A stretch of DNA of 64,000 nt from Nageia nagi. Its lineage: Eukaryota; Pinophyta. The stretch lies in assembly GCA_050084985.1 (NCBI GenBank), contig JBITNC010000002.1, positions 2,232,001-2,296,000 on the forward strand. Direction: 5' to 3'. Of this stretch, positions 13,402-25,273 are shown piece after piece. A model generated the notes under the pieces. The model ran no database searches and was not told the DNA's origin. It was given only the letters and a program-made list of their open reading frames with translations. Every line of letters starts with the position of its first letter. The stretch's first letter is position 1. A program made the translations under genes and the position numbers.

Positions 13402-13780
13402 GCACCATTGATCAGTTCATGATGGCATTTATGTGATTCATCTATCCTTGTTAAGATGAATATGTTGCATTTAACTAATCTTATTATTTGAGTTGCTTAT
13501 GACTTGTAGGTTACTTTGAGATTACAAGTTACTTACCTCAGGTATGTTTGCTCTTGGAGACTCTTCATGACTTTCAGTTGGATGACTACTTCATGTACAT
13601 TGAAATCGATTATGGTTAATGATTGTATTTGGTAAAGTAATGAGTTTCGAACTAGATCTTTCTTATTTCATAAATATGTAAAAAGTTCTCATCTCCATTG
13701 TATTTGTTTGGAAGAGAACTCTTACTTTCTCTTTTTCTTCTCTCTTATTCTCTCTATCCCAATATTGCATTAAAGGGGAG

Positions 13781-14277
13781 TGTTGGAATGTATAATGCAT
13801 TATTGTAAAGGTTTGTATTAATCCTCTTTGGAAATTCACTAATACTTAAGGGTATCATTATATACCTTAAGTATTTAAATGAATATGATAATGTAACTTG
13901 TCCTACATTCCATGTCATAAGCATGCCCCTTGGGTAAAAGGATGTGCATGTTATGCTTTTGTACATTGAAAAAAAGGGTGATCTAAAGAGGGATTTTGGC
14001 CCATAAATAGAAGGCTCCTCTTTGTGATCACACACCAATTTGTAGAGTAAAGTTATGCTATAGGATAGTGTTTAGGAGAAAAGTAGGAGAATTGTAAGAG
14101 TTCATATTTGTTAAGAAGAGAGATCTAGTTTGTGGATGTACTCCTAGTTGGAGGAACCACTTATATCTTGTGTTATCTTTGTGATATTGCTTTGTGACTT
14201 TGTTAAGATGTGTATTGTGAGCTTTCATGTGATCTTGAGAGTTTAGAGTTTTTTTAGTTTATACTTCAATTCTCTCA
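13781..14277 (+). repeat. E2 3' LTR with preceding polypurine tract
   Basis: Polypurine tract AAAGGGGAG ends at 13780. LTR starts TGTTGGAATG and ends TTCTCTCA; TTAAA target duplication follows. Confidence 0.92.
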
Positions 14278-14486
14278 TTAAAAAGTTAAGAAATGCATCA
14301 CTTAAAGAGTAAAAAAAACATATAAAATGCATCACCCCATGCATCAGGTAATGCATTGATAAAGGAATCAAAAATATAAAAAAAATGTTTTGAATAAAAT
14401 TTAGAATTCATGACATTTAAAGCATCATCACATCAAAAAACAAATTTTTTATGCATTAAATGATGCAAAATAACTAAAATGTAGTG

Positions 14487-16850
14487 GTGTATATTGAGGA
14501 TCTTTATTCTTGTCAAGATAAAAATAAAGGATATTTTATGGATTTTTGAAATCCTTTATTTTTTGGAGGAATGTTGTTGAGACTATATGTTTTTGGAGGA
14601 TATTGTATTACCTTACATTATTTCCAATTTTACTTTTTGGAAATTTTATATTTTTCATAGTAAGATAATTTTATTGAAGGATCTTGATGTTGATTTTGGA
14701 AGCTAAATAGAGCTTGTTTATTATAATTTGGAGATTTAAATCCCATATTTGATCATGTGCTTCTCTCTTTTGTTGAATTTTTTGGTTCCTTATTTGGAGA
14801 TTCTCTTTATCTTATTTAGAAGGTGATGAAGAAGTATTTTAGAATAGTCATATTCGAAGATGAAGATGGTGCATTCCTTTGATTTATGAAGGTATTCCTA
14901 TATACTCACCTTTATTTTTAAGAGTTTTGAAGACTTTATATTGATAGAAATGTATCTATTTTGAATATGGTTACATTACTCTCAACATCACTTTTTCTAT
15001 AACTTGCATTTTCTGCACTAATAATTCAGTTGAGAGAGCCCATAAGGGTGAGAGCATCTTGACATCTAACTATGTATAGATGGAGGAATAAATGTGATGA
15101 TTCTTCTAAAGTAATTGTAGCATAAGTTGAGAGGGATTAAGACACATTAACAATACCAAGATGATTGAGATTTATATCTTTTATACATAGAGAAATTTAT
15201 ATTGTTGATCACATTTCTTCCTGGTTTCTACATTATATGTGTGAAGAAATTTGGTTATTGAGGTAACTTTTCTTCATGGATTATTTTGTGTGACCTCTTA
15301 TTGATCTTTGGTGTGATATATTGTTATTTATTTGATGACATTTTAAATGCATGTATAATATAGATTGCATGGTGTGAATGTGTTAGATCATATTTTGTGT
15401 GAATATTATATGAGTTTCAGGCATAGTATGTGTTCCCTTATGCATCTATTTTTATGATAAAGGATTTAAAGAAAGGGTATGCTATAGATCATATGGTGTG
15501 AATGTGGAAGGTCATATCTTATGGGAGTTTTTTATGTGTGGGAGACTTAGTATATTTTTATTTATGCACATCATTTTGGTATTCATGGTGGTGAATATTG
15601 TTCTTCACATCTTGTTTCTCTCATTCACAAGAGTTTTATTGGTGATAGGTTTACGATTTCTACTTGTGGAGATTTTATCTTCTTTAGAGTAACCTATGTT
15701 GATGAAATTTTTTTTTGAATGGTTTCTTGGAGGATACTTGGTTATACTTAATAATCCTTAAGCATCATCCACTACTCTTCTTGTTTGGATGGAGATATTT
15801 TTGTTGATGCTCTTTTTTCTTTGTCATTAAAAAAGAACATTGTATTATCAAGAGAAAATAAAGTATAATGGTGAGACTAATATCTATATATTTTTGGAAC
15901 TAAAAATAAAGCTAAGGGCCTCTTTGTCCAAGTGTTGAAGGCTACATCTCCATATCCTATAATGACCTTAAAGCTTGAATTGTGAGAAGCTAGCATTTGC
16001 AAGAGGAGTAAGCAAGGAATCATGTACAACCTACCATAATTGGATAATTGTGCTCTATGTTCTTGAAACCCTAATATTTTGTTGAATAACAAGATTTGGA
16101 AAATTTTTGCTCCATTACAGGAAAGCTTGTTACCATTGTTACATGGTTTGAATATCCTTTTGGGGAATATAATTAATACTAACTCCTACTTCCTAAATAT
16201 GTTTTAGTTGAAATCTAGTTTGCCCAAATTTTATCATTAGGTATTTGGGGATCTTTTGAAAATTCTCTAGTTCCTCTCAATCTAGATGTTCCAAAGAAGC
16301 ATCACTGGGAGAGCTTTCCAAATGATAATATACTTTTGAGTTTATCAAGGAGAGCCATAATTTCATGAGTTCACCAATCATATGGGGGAAAAGTCTTATG
16401 TATTGAGTATAGGAAAAAATAGCCTACTTCATAAACTATTTGCAAAAGGAAAATGAATAAGAATATGTGGACCTATTATGGAGCCTCATTATAAAAGATA
16501 TATTTTTAGATCTCAGGCCAACCTCACTTGTGGAGTTGTTCATTAGAGAGCATTTTGTCATGAACTATTTCCCAAAGGAAGAATTTGTCATTTGGCCAAG
16601 ATTTGGAGGACTAGACATATTTCAAAACCACTAGTGGAGAAAAGCATTAAGTAATGGATGAAATTGCTTTAAAAGTTATCTTAACAAAGTAGGTGCCTGA
16701 GGGATGGATGGACCAAAATAGTTGATATTCCTTTTCTTGCTTGAGTTGGTATAGGAGGAGGAGGGATCCCATTTTAGTTTTCTCATCAGCCAAATCAGAG
16801 TGAATGGGGTCAAGTTGCTTCTAGGGTTTTATTTTTTTCCATTGAAATGT
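14487..16850. other. 2.4 kb without recognisable content
   Basis: AT-rich sequence between the CACTA 3' end and the PPR pseudogenes. Short open frames (for example 15498-15692) have no recognisable motif and no supporting context. Parts near 16550-16720 read like a decayed coding region (EEFVIWPRFGGLD) that I could not identify. Confidence 0.4.
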
Positions 16851-16854
16851 ACAT

Positions 16855-17223
16855 GCTTTTCTTGTAGGATACATATCACACCCACAAACACAATACATCT
16901 ATTAAAAATTAGAGAAATTATTGAATGAGATGAAGGAAATGAGGTATCTTCCAAGTACAATACCTATGTTGTGGGATGTGGAGGTTGAAAATAAAGAACT
17001 ACTTCTCTTCCAACATAGAGAAAAGTTCACAATTATGTTTAGGATTTTAAAAACTCCCTGTATAATGATTATTAGAGTTACAAAGAATCTTCAAGTATGT
17101 GATAGCTTCCATATTGTAATCAAGTTTATATCCATTAAGATTATTGCAAGGGACATTATTGTTAGGTATATGAATCAATTCCATCATTTCAAACATGAAT
17201 AATATTCTTATGGATATTATTGG
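16855..17223 (+). pseudogene. PPR protein E/DYW domain remnant, copy 1
   Basis: Reads SHPQTQYIY, KLEKLLNEMKEM, then LPSTIPMLWDVEVENKE, HREKF, RVTKNLQVC, IIVRYMNQFHHFK and finally GYYW. This is the C-terminal E/DYW region of a plant organelle RNA-editing PPR protein (usual pattern: HSEKLA, RVTKNLRVCGDCH, IIVRDANRFHHF, DYW). The HxE site is kept as HRE, but the second zinc cysteine of the CxxC pair is lost (VCDSFH), and stops lie at about 16891 and near the end. Upstream PPR repeats are not visible, so this is an isolated gene tail. Confidence 0.75.
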
Positions 17224-17649
17224 TCATTCAAATTAATGCAAGATTTAAAGATTATTGCAAAATGACATGATTCATGCTTTCAAGAAACAAGGAAACCATG
17301 TTTCATTTATTTTTTCAAAAAGTGTTGTTATTAAATATCTATATAAATAGACAATATCATTGATTGCTAACATCATATTATCAAGTGAACATAATTTCCT
17401 ACATATATTGATGTGTTGTTCATGAAAGCCTTATTTTTTAATACAATGGTTTCATGGCAATGAACTATTTTTCAGCAATAATGTATAATCATATAGTGAA
17501 GAGTTGGAAAAGGAGGTGCAAGACTCGTAAATATGAAAGGAGAAATACTTTAAAGAAATAGAAAATACTTGATGAACAACAAATGCTTAAAACTCTTAAT
17601 TTTACTTTGTTCTTATCTTTACCATTTTGATACCATATCTTGTATGAAA

Positions 17650-17914
17650 AAATTTGTTCTGTAAGATGTCAAGGAGGAAGATAAGGTACAAATTATTCAC
17701 CATCATAATGAGACAACTAGTAATTACTTTTGGTATGTTAAGCACATCCTTTCACACAAACATTCAAGTTGTGAAGAACCTTCAAGTATGTGGTAACTAC
17801 CACTCTACAACAAAGCTTATGTCCAAAATTATTGCATGAGAAATTATTGTAAGGGATGCCGACTATTTTCACCACTTCAAGGATGGAGAGTGTTCATGTG
17901 GTGAATATTGGTGA
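17650..17914 (+). pseudogene. PPR protein DYW domain remnant, copy 2
   Basis: DVKEEDKVQIIHHHNE, a one-base frameshift, then LVITFGML, VVKNLQVCGNYH, a stop, EIIVRDADYFHHFKDGE and CSCGEYW followed by TGA. It is better preserved at the C-terminus than copy 1 but also lacks the second cysteine of CxxC. Two DYW tails 0.45 kb apart, with repeat fragments after them, suggest a decayed cluster of PPR genes or insertions of partial copies. Confidence 0.75.
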
Positions 17915-18029
17915 CTAACTAAAAAATGTTTGCTATAGCAATTGAATAAATCTTTTTATAGAAAATGATTTTATTTTAGCAATATCTTTGACTACCATAA
18001 TCATATAGTTCTATTATAGGCATGAAAGG

Positions 18030-18500
18030 ATCCATGCTTAAATACCCTGATAGAAATGTATGCAAAATGTAAAACCATTAAGATAGTTGCAAGGTTTTTG
18101 TTTGAACAAAATGGGGCATGGATAATAACTAGATGTGGGTTTCTTTCACCTGAAATTATGATAATGACCCTAATATACATGTATGCAAAATGTGGAAGCA
18201 TTAATATGGTAAAGGTTTTGTTTGAACAAAATGGAGCATAGACAAATAACTAGATTTGGGTTTCTTTTACATTAAATTGTAATAACGACCATACTAAACA
18301 TTTATGCAAAATGGGACATAAATAAAATGGGGTTTTGTTTACTTTTTACCTTGACCAGTATAGTGATGAAGTCATCTACCTTATGTTTATCACCTTCCTC
18401 ACCCTCTTTTCCTCATGTTGGGTTTGATACTAATTACATAATGAAATTACTCAATACATGTATGGTTGACCTTCTTGGCTGTGTTGGGAATTTATAACAA
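18030..18500 (+). pseudogene. PPR repeat fragments
   Basis: Two MYAKC motifs (MYAKCKTIK and MYAKCGSIN), each followed by LFEQNGA, are the hallmark of P/L/S PPR repeats. Further right, TCMVDLLGCVGNL at about 18446-18485 matches the MVDLLGRAG block of PPR proteins. Frames change between blocks. Confidence 0.65.
18061..18304 (+). repeat. tandem duplication of about 122 bp in PPR remnant
   Basis: Units 18061-18183 (123 bp) and 18184-18304 (121 bp), each starting TGCAAAATG and containing GTTTGAACAAAATGG; a third start lies at 18305. The unit length differs from one PPR repeat (105 bp) and 121 is not a multiple of three. Confidence 0.7.
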
Positions 18501-18782
18501 AAGGACTAAATAAATAACATGCCGATAACACCAAAATGCTATAGCTTAATACCTTGACCACTTTGTAGGAAATGGTGATCGCTACATTCTTATCACTTAG
18601 TGGGAGTAGAAGTGAAAGCTCTAATGCTTAGAGGAAGTGGGAGTGAAAGCCTTATCACTTTGTGGGAGTGGGGAGTGAGAGCTAGAGTAGGAGCAAAACA
18701 AATTTTGGTCAAGGGTGAAAAATTTTGCAACATACCTACCTAAATTTATTTTCTTCATTTAGTAATTCTGAAGATGGTTCCC

Positions 18783-18850
18783 ATAGATTGGATTTGAACC
18801 ATCAATAATTCAAATTCATATGCAAGTCAACCAAAAACCACTAAAGATAA
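18783..18850 (-). other. possible SINE head or tRNA relic
   Basis: On the minus strand a B box GGTTCAAATCC (18800-18790) lies about 35 bases after an A-box-like TTAGTGGTTTTTGG (18845-18832). No clean cloverleaf: the T stem and acceptor do not pair fully. It lies immediately left of CACTA 2. Confidence 0.3.
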
Positions 18851-18874
18851 TTTATTATCTGTGTAAAAATATTG

Positions 18875-18905
18875 TACTACAAGGAAAAGGGTGATTTGCA
18901 TCATG
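18875..18905 (+). repeat. CACTA 2 left terminal inverted repeat
   Basis: TACTACAAGG then GGGTGATTTGCATCAT; pairs with 31646-31676. Confidence 0.8.
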
Positions 18906-19150
18906 GCATGCATCCTAAATTTTTTAAGTGCCTCATAATGCAAATAACATCAGAGTGTATCTTGATACATCAAATATCAATTTTCATAATTTTAAAGGAT
19001 TTCATGATGCAATTTATGACATTATTCTTGACTCTAAAAGTGATGCATATTACCTCAATACATGACTTAGTAGATGACATAACATGACACTAAATTTGAC
19101 TCAACTAATGACTCAATTCTTGATGCAAATTTTACATAAATAGGCACCAA

Positions 19151-19231
19151 GAACTTGAAAATAAAAAAAGTGACTAGGAACTTGGAAATAAAAAAAGCTA
19201 CTAGGAACTTAAAAATAAAAAAAGCAATAAC
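19151..19231 (+). repeat. 27-bp tandem repeat, three copies
   Basis: GAACTTGAAAATAAAAAAAG-type units start at 19151, 19178 and 19205, just after a TATA-like ACATAAATAGG (about 19135) in the left arm of CACTA 2. May be part of its promoter or first exon. Confidence 0.75.
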
Positions 19232-20146
19232 CTTTCATTTTTATTATAGACTTTTCTCTCATTTTCGATTAAAGGGTAAAGGGGAAAATAGAAACTTAAT
19301 GATAAGCTTCCCGAAGGAGGGGTTAGGCCATCAAGCTAAATGTGTTTTTTAGTTTTTCTATAAGATTTCTCCATGGATTATTTTAAAAAATCATAGGGTT
19401 TTTGAATTTTTGCAAGAAATATGATTTCTACTTGATTTCTAAAGTTTTTCCAAACTTGGTTAGGATTTCAAGAGGTAAGTACAATTCATACATATTTACA
19501 AGTTATTTTTCAAAAAAATTCTAATATTTTTATAGGGTCTTTCTGAACTTCTATAATTTTTTAGGTTTTTTAGGGTTTTAGTTGTTTTTTTTTTAAATTC
19601 ATAACAAACTTACAAAAATAAGAGAAACTTTATGTGATGCCTAAGATGCCCCGACTATGCAAATTTGATGCCCTAGCTATGAAAACTTTTGCCCTGAAAT
19701 TTTTTATCCAATTTTGCCTTGAGAAATTTTTCTCAATTTTGTGCATAATTTTGCCCTAAGAAATCTTGCATAATTATGCCTTGGTAATTTGTTTATTGAT
19801 TTTGCCTAATTTTTCCCTGAGAAATCTTGCTAAATTTTGTGTTGAGAATAAACTCATAGTATTTATAGCAAAATTTTCCCAATTTTTCCAAATTTATAGT
19901 ATTTTTTATTTTACCCTATTTTAAACAAATTTATAATATTTTCCAAATTTTTTCCAAATTTTAAGTATATTAGTTAGGGTTTTTTGCATGTTCATTTTGT
20001 ACCAGTATCGCCATCCCTGAGATTGAAGGGTTCTTTTATGTGTATGTCATTCCACTTGATATTTTTAGATTCAGTATGGGAAATTATTATTACCCTAACA
20101 TGTTTCATTATGTTGTCACCTTATGGGATGTTGTTTCCTTTATTTA

Positions 20147-21480
20147 ATGGCAACCAACCATTCAATTTGCTCAATTGATGTTGAGCTCACTAAAGGGAGC
20201 AATGGTATTCAGGAAATATCCATGCAAGTTGTTTCCAAAGGTACTCCATGAGGTAAAGGTTCCATCCCTAAAATTTACATTCTGTTTGAGAATTTTAATT
20301 CTACTTGTGACTAGTTTTAAAGCCATACCTTAGTGGGTTATGTTCTTTGTGGGATCCTAAATGACTCTCTTATCCGCACTTGGGTGCAACTAGTCTGGAG
20401 TCCTTTTGGTATTAAGGTTGAAAATATTCAAAACCTCATTAAAGGGTATTTTATATTTAATTTCATTGAACTATCCCATGCTCAAAAGGTCCTTAACAAG
20501 GTCCCATGGACTGTCTGTAATTCCCTACTTATTTTGCAAGCTTACACTTAGGATTTTAGAGCCTTTAATCAAGCTAAATTAGAAGTACTAGTTTGGGTAG
20601 AATTTATTGGGTTACCTATCCCTCTTTAGGGTTTTTTGCATGAGATTATTTCATATTTGGGTATGTTTATTTATTTGGAGCCTATAAAATGATTTTTTAC
20701 TCATCCCACTAGAAGAGTTTGTATCAAAGTTGACCTCACTAAGGATTTACAAGAGAAAATTGATATTGAAATTAGTGAGCATACCTTGTCGAGAGAGTTA
20801 TGTACATAAATCTAGCAAACACTTGCTATTCATGCCAATAAGTGGCCCATAAGATTAAATATTTCCCACTCATGGAGTGGAAGTTGAAATAGCCTTAAGG
20901 TTCCTCGTCTACTCCCTCATCTCTAGCTAATGGTACTAGAGGAGATCAGGGGAGCTGGATGATAATTCATAATAGGAAAAATCATTTGCAAAAATAGTAT
21001 AAAAATGCTTATTATTTTACACCAATAGTTTCTAGTACTACTATGGTCATGTAGCCACTGATTACTCTCATTGTGCAACACCCCCTCAATCTTGCAACCC
21101 TAGGTCACCTTCACTACTCCCATCACTGTCACTTCTTCTCCCCCCCTCTATTTTGTAATCTTATTATGTTGTTTTATGGTTTGGCCTTTCATTTTCCATA
21201 ATAGTTGCTGATGCTTGCTCCTCCCAAGGTCTGATTTTGCCTTCTTCCCCTAAAAGCACCAATGCCTTCAACAGGTTTAGGTCCCACTATGATGAGGAAC
21301 CTATATACAAATGAGATCATTTTCAAAGTCCAAAATGAGAGAATATTGATGCCATTCATAAGATATTATTTGATAGACAACATGCTAGAGAAGAACTTCA
21401 TCGCTAGATGGCCCTCCTTAATGGTGGTGAGTTGCATGTCTCCAATTCTTTTAGAGCCCTAGGCTCTTTAGGGAAACTTA
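20147..21480 (+). pseudogene. LINE ORF1 remnant (DUF4283 nucleic-acid binding)
   Basis: Begins at ATG 20147. The block 20333-20551 has GYFIFNFIELSHAQKVLNKVPWTV, then VLVWVEFIGLPIPL, matching the plant DUF4283 pattern (gPW near the end of an RNA-binding fold followed by PVWVRLPGLP). VCIKVDLTKDL follows, also typical. The CCHC knuckle that usually follows is not clear. Several stops interrupt it. The family is thought to package LINE RNA. Confidence 0.7.
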
Positions 21481-21489
21481 GGATATCAT

Positions 21490-24400
21490 GAATTTTACAA
21501 ATATCGATAATACCTCATGATTTTTTTCTATTGTAATGTATAAGGACTAATTAACCCAATCCATAAATACCAATTCTAATGTGAGTTGAGTAACACCTCT
21601 CATCTTTTTTGAAATATTGATGATATCTATTTATAGGAAGTTAAAATAAGTGATTTCATTCTATAGTGTGTGTGTAACTTTTTGTGGCCCAATTGTGTTT
21701 TTTATGCTAATAAATCATTCACTTGGGAAAGATGGAGTTGTCATTATCTTTGCTTCAAAGTAGCAATCCTACATAGTTACTTGGAATTTTGACCCTTCCA
21801 ATTAGGTTATGTGAACTTTGCTTGAGATTGGAGATAAACCTTTTGGTGTTGTTAATTTATATGCTTCCACAAAATCTCCTAAAAGGTGTTCCCTTTAGCA
21901 ATGGTTGGCATTTCATCTTCCACTCACTACTTGGGTAATATATGGATATTTTAACATGGTTGACAAAGGTTATGATATGTTCAGTCAGTCCCCAATGAGA
22001 TGGAGTGCTAGAGAATGAGAAGCCTGGTTCTTTAAGTAAAGTAAATTGCATCTTTTTAACCCCAATTCTTACTTTTTTCCTTCTAAATTCCCTCAATAAT
22101 TATGGTTCACATGGTCAAACCTTCAAGATAGTTTTGCTAGAGTTTTGGAATAAATTTATAAAATAATGATTTCTAAATGTGACACCTCCCATATCCTCAT
22201 CTAAAGACTCATTTCCCTCATGTATCTATTATTATCAATACCACCCTTTCTGACCACGTCCCTATTATCTTTATGGTTGAGTCCAATGAGCCTTGTACAT
22301 GTTCCTTTCCTTCTCAATTTTATTTAAATATCTCCTTATTACAAATTCCTTTTATGAGAGCTTATATTCGTAGGATATAGAATCTTATTCCTATAAATTC
22401 AAGTCCATAAGGTTGGATTATTTGGTGGAATTATGTTATTTTTCATACCACTAAGCTTTTGAGAATCCTAAGAGTGGAGGTTTCTAAATGTAGATGCCAA
22501 TCTACTTTGGCTATGAAAAATGAGTTAGCCAAAGCCAATATTAGGATTGAATCCTCCCCTTTCAATCCCACCCTGCAAGCTCATGTGGCTACCTTAATAT
22601 ATGATATTCAAAATTTTGATATTTATGAAGCCAAAGGTGCTAAACTTAGAGCTCATATACATTGGTTGCAAGTTAGAGATAAATTTTCCAAGGATTTATT
22701 CAAAATACTTCAACCTCCTACTCAATAGTATCAATTTTAAGCTCTTTAAATGGAGAAGGGAAGACTTTCCTCTCTACCAAAGATATTAAAGGCCTTCATT
22801 AGGTACTATCAAAAAGGTTTTGCTTCTCAACCTCTTAATAAGGATCACCAAAGAGCATTAAAATAATGTTGTTCTATTATTCCCACCAAACATACCTAAG
22901 AATAGTCTAAACTCAGTGATAGAATCCTAACTTTAAAAGATCTCTCTCAAGCTCTTTCTCATATGGTCGATGATAAATCTCTAGACCTTGATGGTTTTTC
23001 TTGTGAATTTTATAAAATTTTTGGGATATGGTTGGCCCTAACCTACATTGTGTGTATCAAGAAGCTATGGCTTGTGGCTCTCTTAGCACTATTATTAATA
23101 AAGGTAATATTAAATTTATTTCTAAAGAAGGGGACCCTAAAATAATTTGCAATTGGAGTCCTATCACTTTGTTGAATGTTAGTTATAAGATAATAGCCAA
23201 GGATTCAGCGTTAAAACTTAGGCCCCCATTACCTTTGTTTATTAGGCTTGAGCAAATAGATTTTTTCCAATGTAGGTTTATTCTTGATAATATCCTAGCA
23301 GTTTGGGAAGGAATGGAATAGGTGAGAGCTTCATAATAAGATAATTTATTTATAAATATTGATTTTGAGATAGCGTATGATAAAATAGAATGGTATTTTA
23401 TTACCTCTATGTTGTAGGCTTTTGGTTTTGGTCAATTTTTTATTAATTCTATTCATATGCTTTTCAAGAATGCTTTTATTGTTCTTACCCTGAATAAAAT
23501 CCAATATGAAAGCATTATTATTGAAAGATTGGTAAGACAAGCTTATCCTCTTACCACCTCTCTCTTCATATTAGCACTAGAGGATTTTAGTTATCTTCTA
23601 TCCAATTATAGAGTTTCCTAAAGCTAAATTAATGGCATTTCCCTCCTAAATGCTAACCAACACCTTATCAATGGTCACTTTGTTAATGATTCTTTTTTTA
23701 CTGTGAGAGAGGAAAATGAATCAATATGATTTTCCATTGAGTGTATTAATATTTTATGTCTTTCCTTTGGCTTTAGTGTTCAATGGTGAAAAATAACTTG
23801 TTGTAGACAATCTACTAAGCCCTTACCTTATTGGCTCCTTCAATCCCAATGGTCTTAAATCCAACTTGGGGATGTTTTCAAGTTTTTAGGCATTCCCTTT
23901 TCCTTTAAAGGTTCTCCTATTCAATTATGGGATTATGTTATGCAAAAAATTATGTTATTGATCTTACAAAAAACTCTCTTTAGTAGGTAAGTACCAAATT
24001 TACTCTAAAGTTTTAGCTTCCACTCACATTTATTACTCTTCCTATTAGACTCCTCCTAAAGTGTGTTATAAAAAGCTTAAGAAGTTACTTGAGGACTTTT
24101 TATGGGACAAATATGCTATCAAGAAAGGATTCCATAGAGTTACTTAGGAAGTTTATTGTCTTCCCATTTCTTATGAAGGGATGGATCTTTTTGATTGCTA
24201 GGAGCAAGGCTTCTCCCTTTGTGCTAAATGGATTACCCAATCCTTATTTGGTAATGAAGCATAAAATATCCTCATTAGAAACTTTCTTTCTAGATTTCTC
24301 CCTTATGGAAAGAATTTCTAGTAGGGCTTAAGCATTCAAGCTATTCTCACTACCCCTATTCCTATTAAAATTCCTAGATCCTTTGTAACTAAAAGCATTT

Positions 24401-25270
24401 GGAGAACTTGGGAAGCCATGAAACCTTAATTATCTTCAAGTGGAAATAAGAAAAATGTTGGAGATTCTATTTCATGTATTAATGTTTGGTGGTCTCTTGA
24501 TATCACCTATCAAGGTAATCTCCTCACTGAAATTTAGTAGGTTAGAGCTAACAAAAATTTCAAGAATGGAATTGTTCATATTTATGATTTCTTTTCCAAC
24601 CATACTAGAGACCGAATTCCTTAGGATACTTTTATATAAGTTTATGATCTTAAGTATGATGATAAAGCAACCTATGATGTAGTTATTGAGAATATTCCTT
24701 TTTCCACTTTGAGGAAGATTGATTGGAATTTTCAAAATCCTTGATGGATGGATTGATATTGGTCCAAAAAAAATTCCCATGATTCAGTATAAATCCCATC
24801 TTGGTTATTGTTGGATTTCATCTGATACTTGTTTGCAAAAGTTTGTTAAATGAAAAATAAGACTTGATTTCCTCTCCTTCTAGGTGGAGTTACAAATTTA
24901 AGACAATTTAGGCTTCTTATATTGATCCAAAATAATATTTTTTTACTTGGAGCATTCTTCATCAAGGGCTACCTATTGGTAAAATAATTATGTATTTTGC
25001 AATTGAGAACACTACTTGTGTCTTTTGTGCTTAATCTAAATACTTTTGCATTCCTTATGGCCTTGCAAAAGAGTTGTGCTTACATGGGATTGGCTTCTTT
25101 CCTTCTTCAAAATCTATATGAATAGTGCCTTTTCATGACCCATGCTTTATCGGGGGAACCCATTGAATTTTATGATGGCCTCTTTGAAGTTTGAAACATA
25201 TTTAGAATTAATGTACTCTTTCACTTATGGAAAACATGTAACAATGTAACCTTTGAATCATAATATGTTC
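21490..25270 (+). pseudogene. LINE ORF2 remnant (AP endonuclease and reverse transcriptase)
   Basis: Endonuclease: VVNLYASTKSPKRCSLWQWL-like region, TWVIYGYFNMV (the GDFN aspartate is now Y) at about 21930, and LSDHVPI at about 22245. RT: DLDGF near 22985, KEGDPKIICNWSPITLLN near 23125, FILDNIL near 23275, DFEIAYDKIEW near 23360, then a degraded active site reading HFVNDSF where FADD is expected. After RT comes the usual L1 tail with FLWD near 24100. Missing catalytic residues plus many stops show it is inactive. Confidence 0.8.
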
Positions 25271-25273
25271 AAG

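Larger units (their letters stand above)
5855..14277 (+). mobile_element. E2: complete but dead Ty1/copia LTR retrotransposon
   Basis: Bounded by LTRs of 495 and 497 bp that start TGTTGGAATG and end TTCTCTCA, flanked by the 5-bp duplication TTAAA (5850-5854 and 14278-14282). Has a tRNA-Met primer site, a 2.8-kb leader, gag-pol and a polypurine tract (AAAGGGGAG) directly before the 3' LTR. The LTRs differ at roughly 9% of positions by eye, so it is clearly older than E5. The polyprotein is full of stops. Same family as E4 and the solo LTR at 27907. Confidence 0.93.
4440..14486 (+). mobile_element. CACTA (En/Spm) remnant 1, split by copia E2
   Basis: Two blocks flank E2. The left block (to 5854) holds a TNP2-associated DUF4216 gene remnant. 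The right block (14283-14486) contains many TGCATCA/TGATGCA motifs typical of CACTA subterminal repeats and finishes in TGTAGTG, the reverse complement of CACTACA, the usual CACTA terminus. E2 lies exactly between the two copies of TTAAA. The 5' end was not found; it may lie under or left of E1. The 4390-4757 part has a short open frame (4442-4636) without recognisable similarity. Confidence 0.55.

Noticed and set aside
15498-15692. 64-residue hydrophobic frame
   Set aside because: Isolated in AT-rich DNA with F, L, I and V bias from T-rich codons; no support.
18783-18850. Functional tRNA gene
   Set aside because: Stems do not pair into a cloverleaf and there is no credible anticodon arm; kept only as a SINE/tRNA relic.
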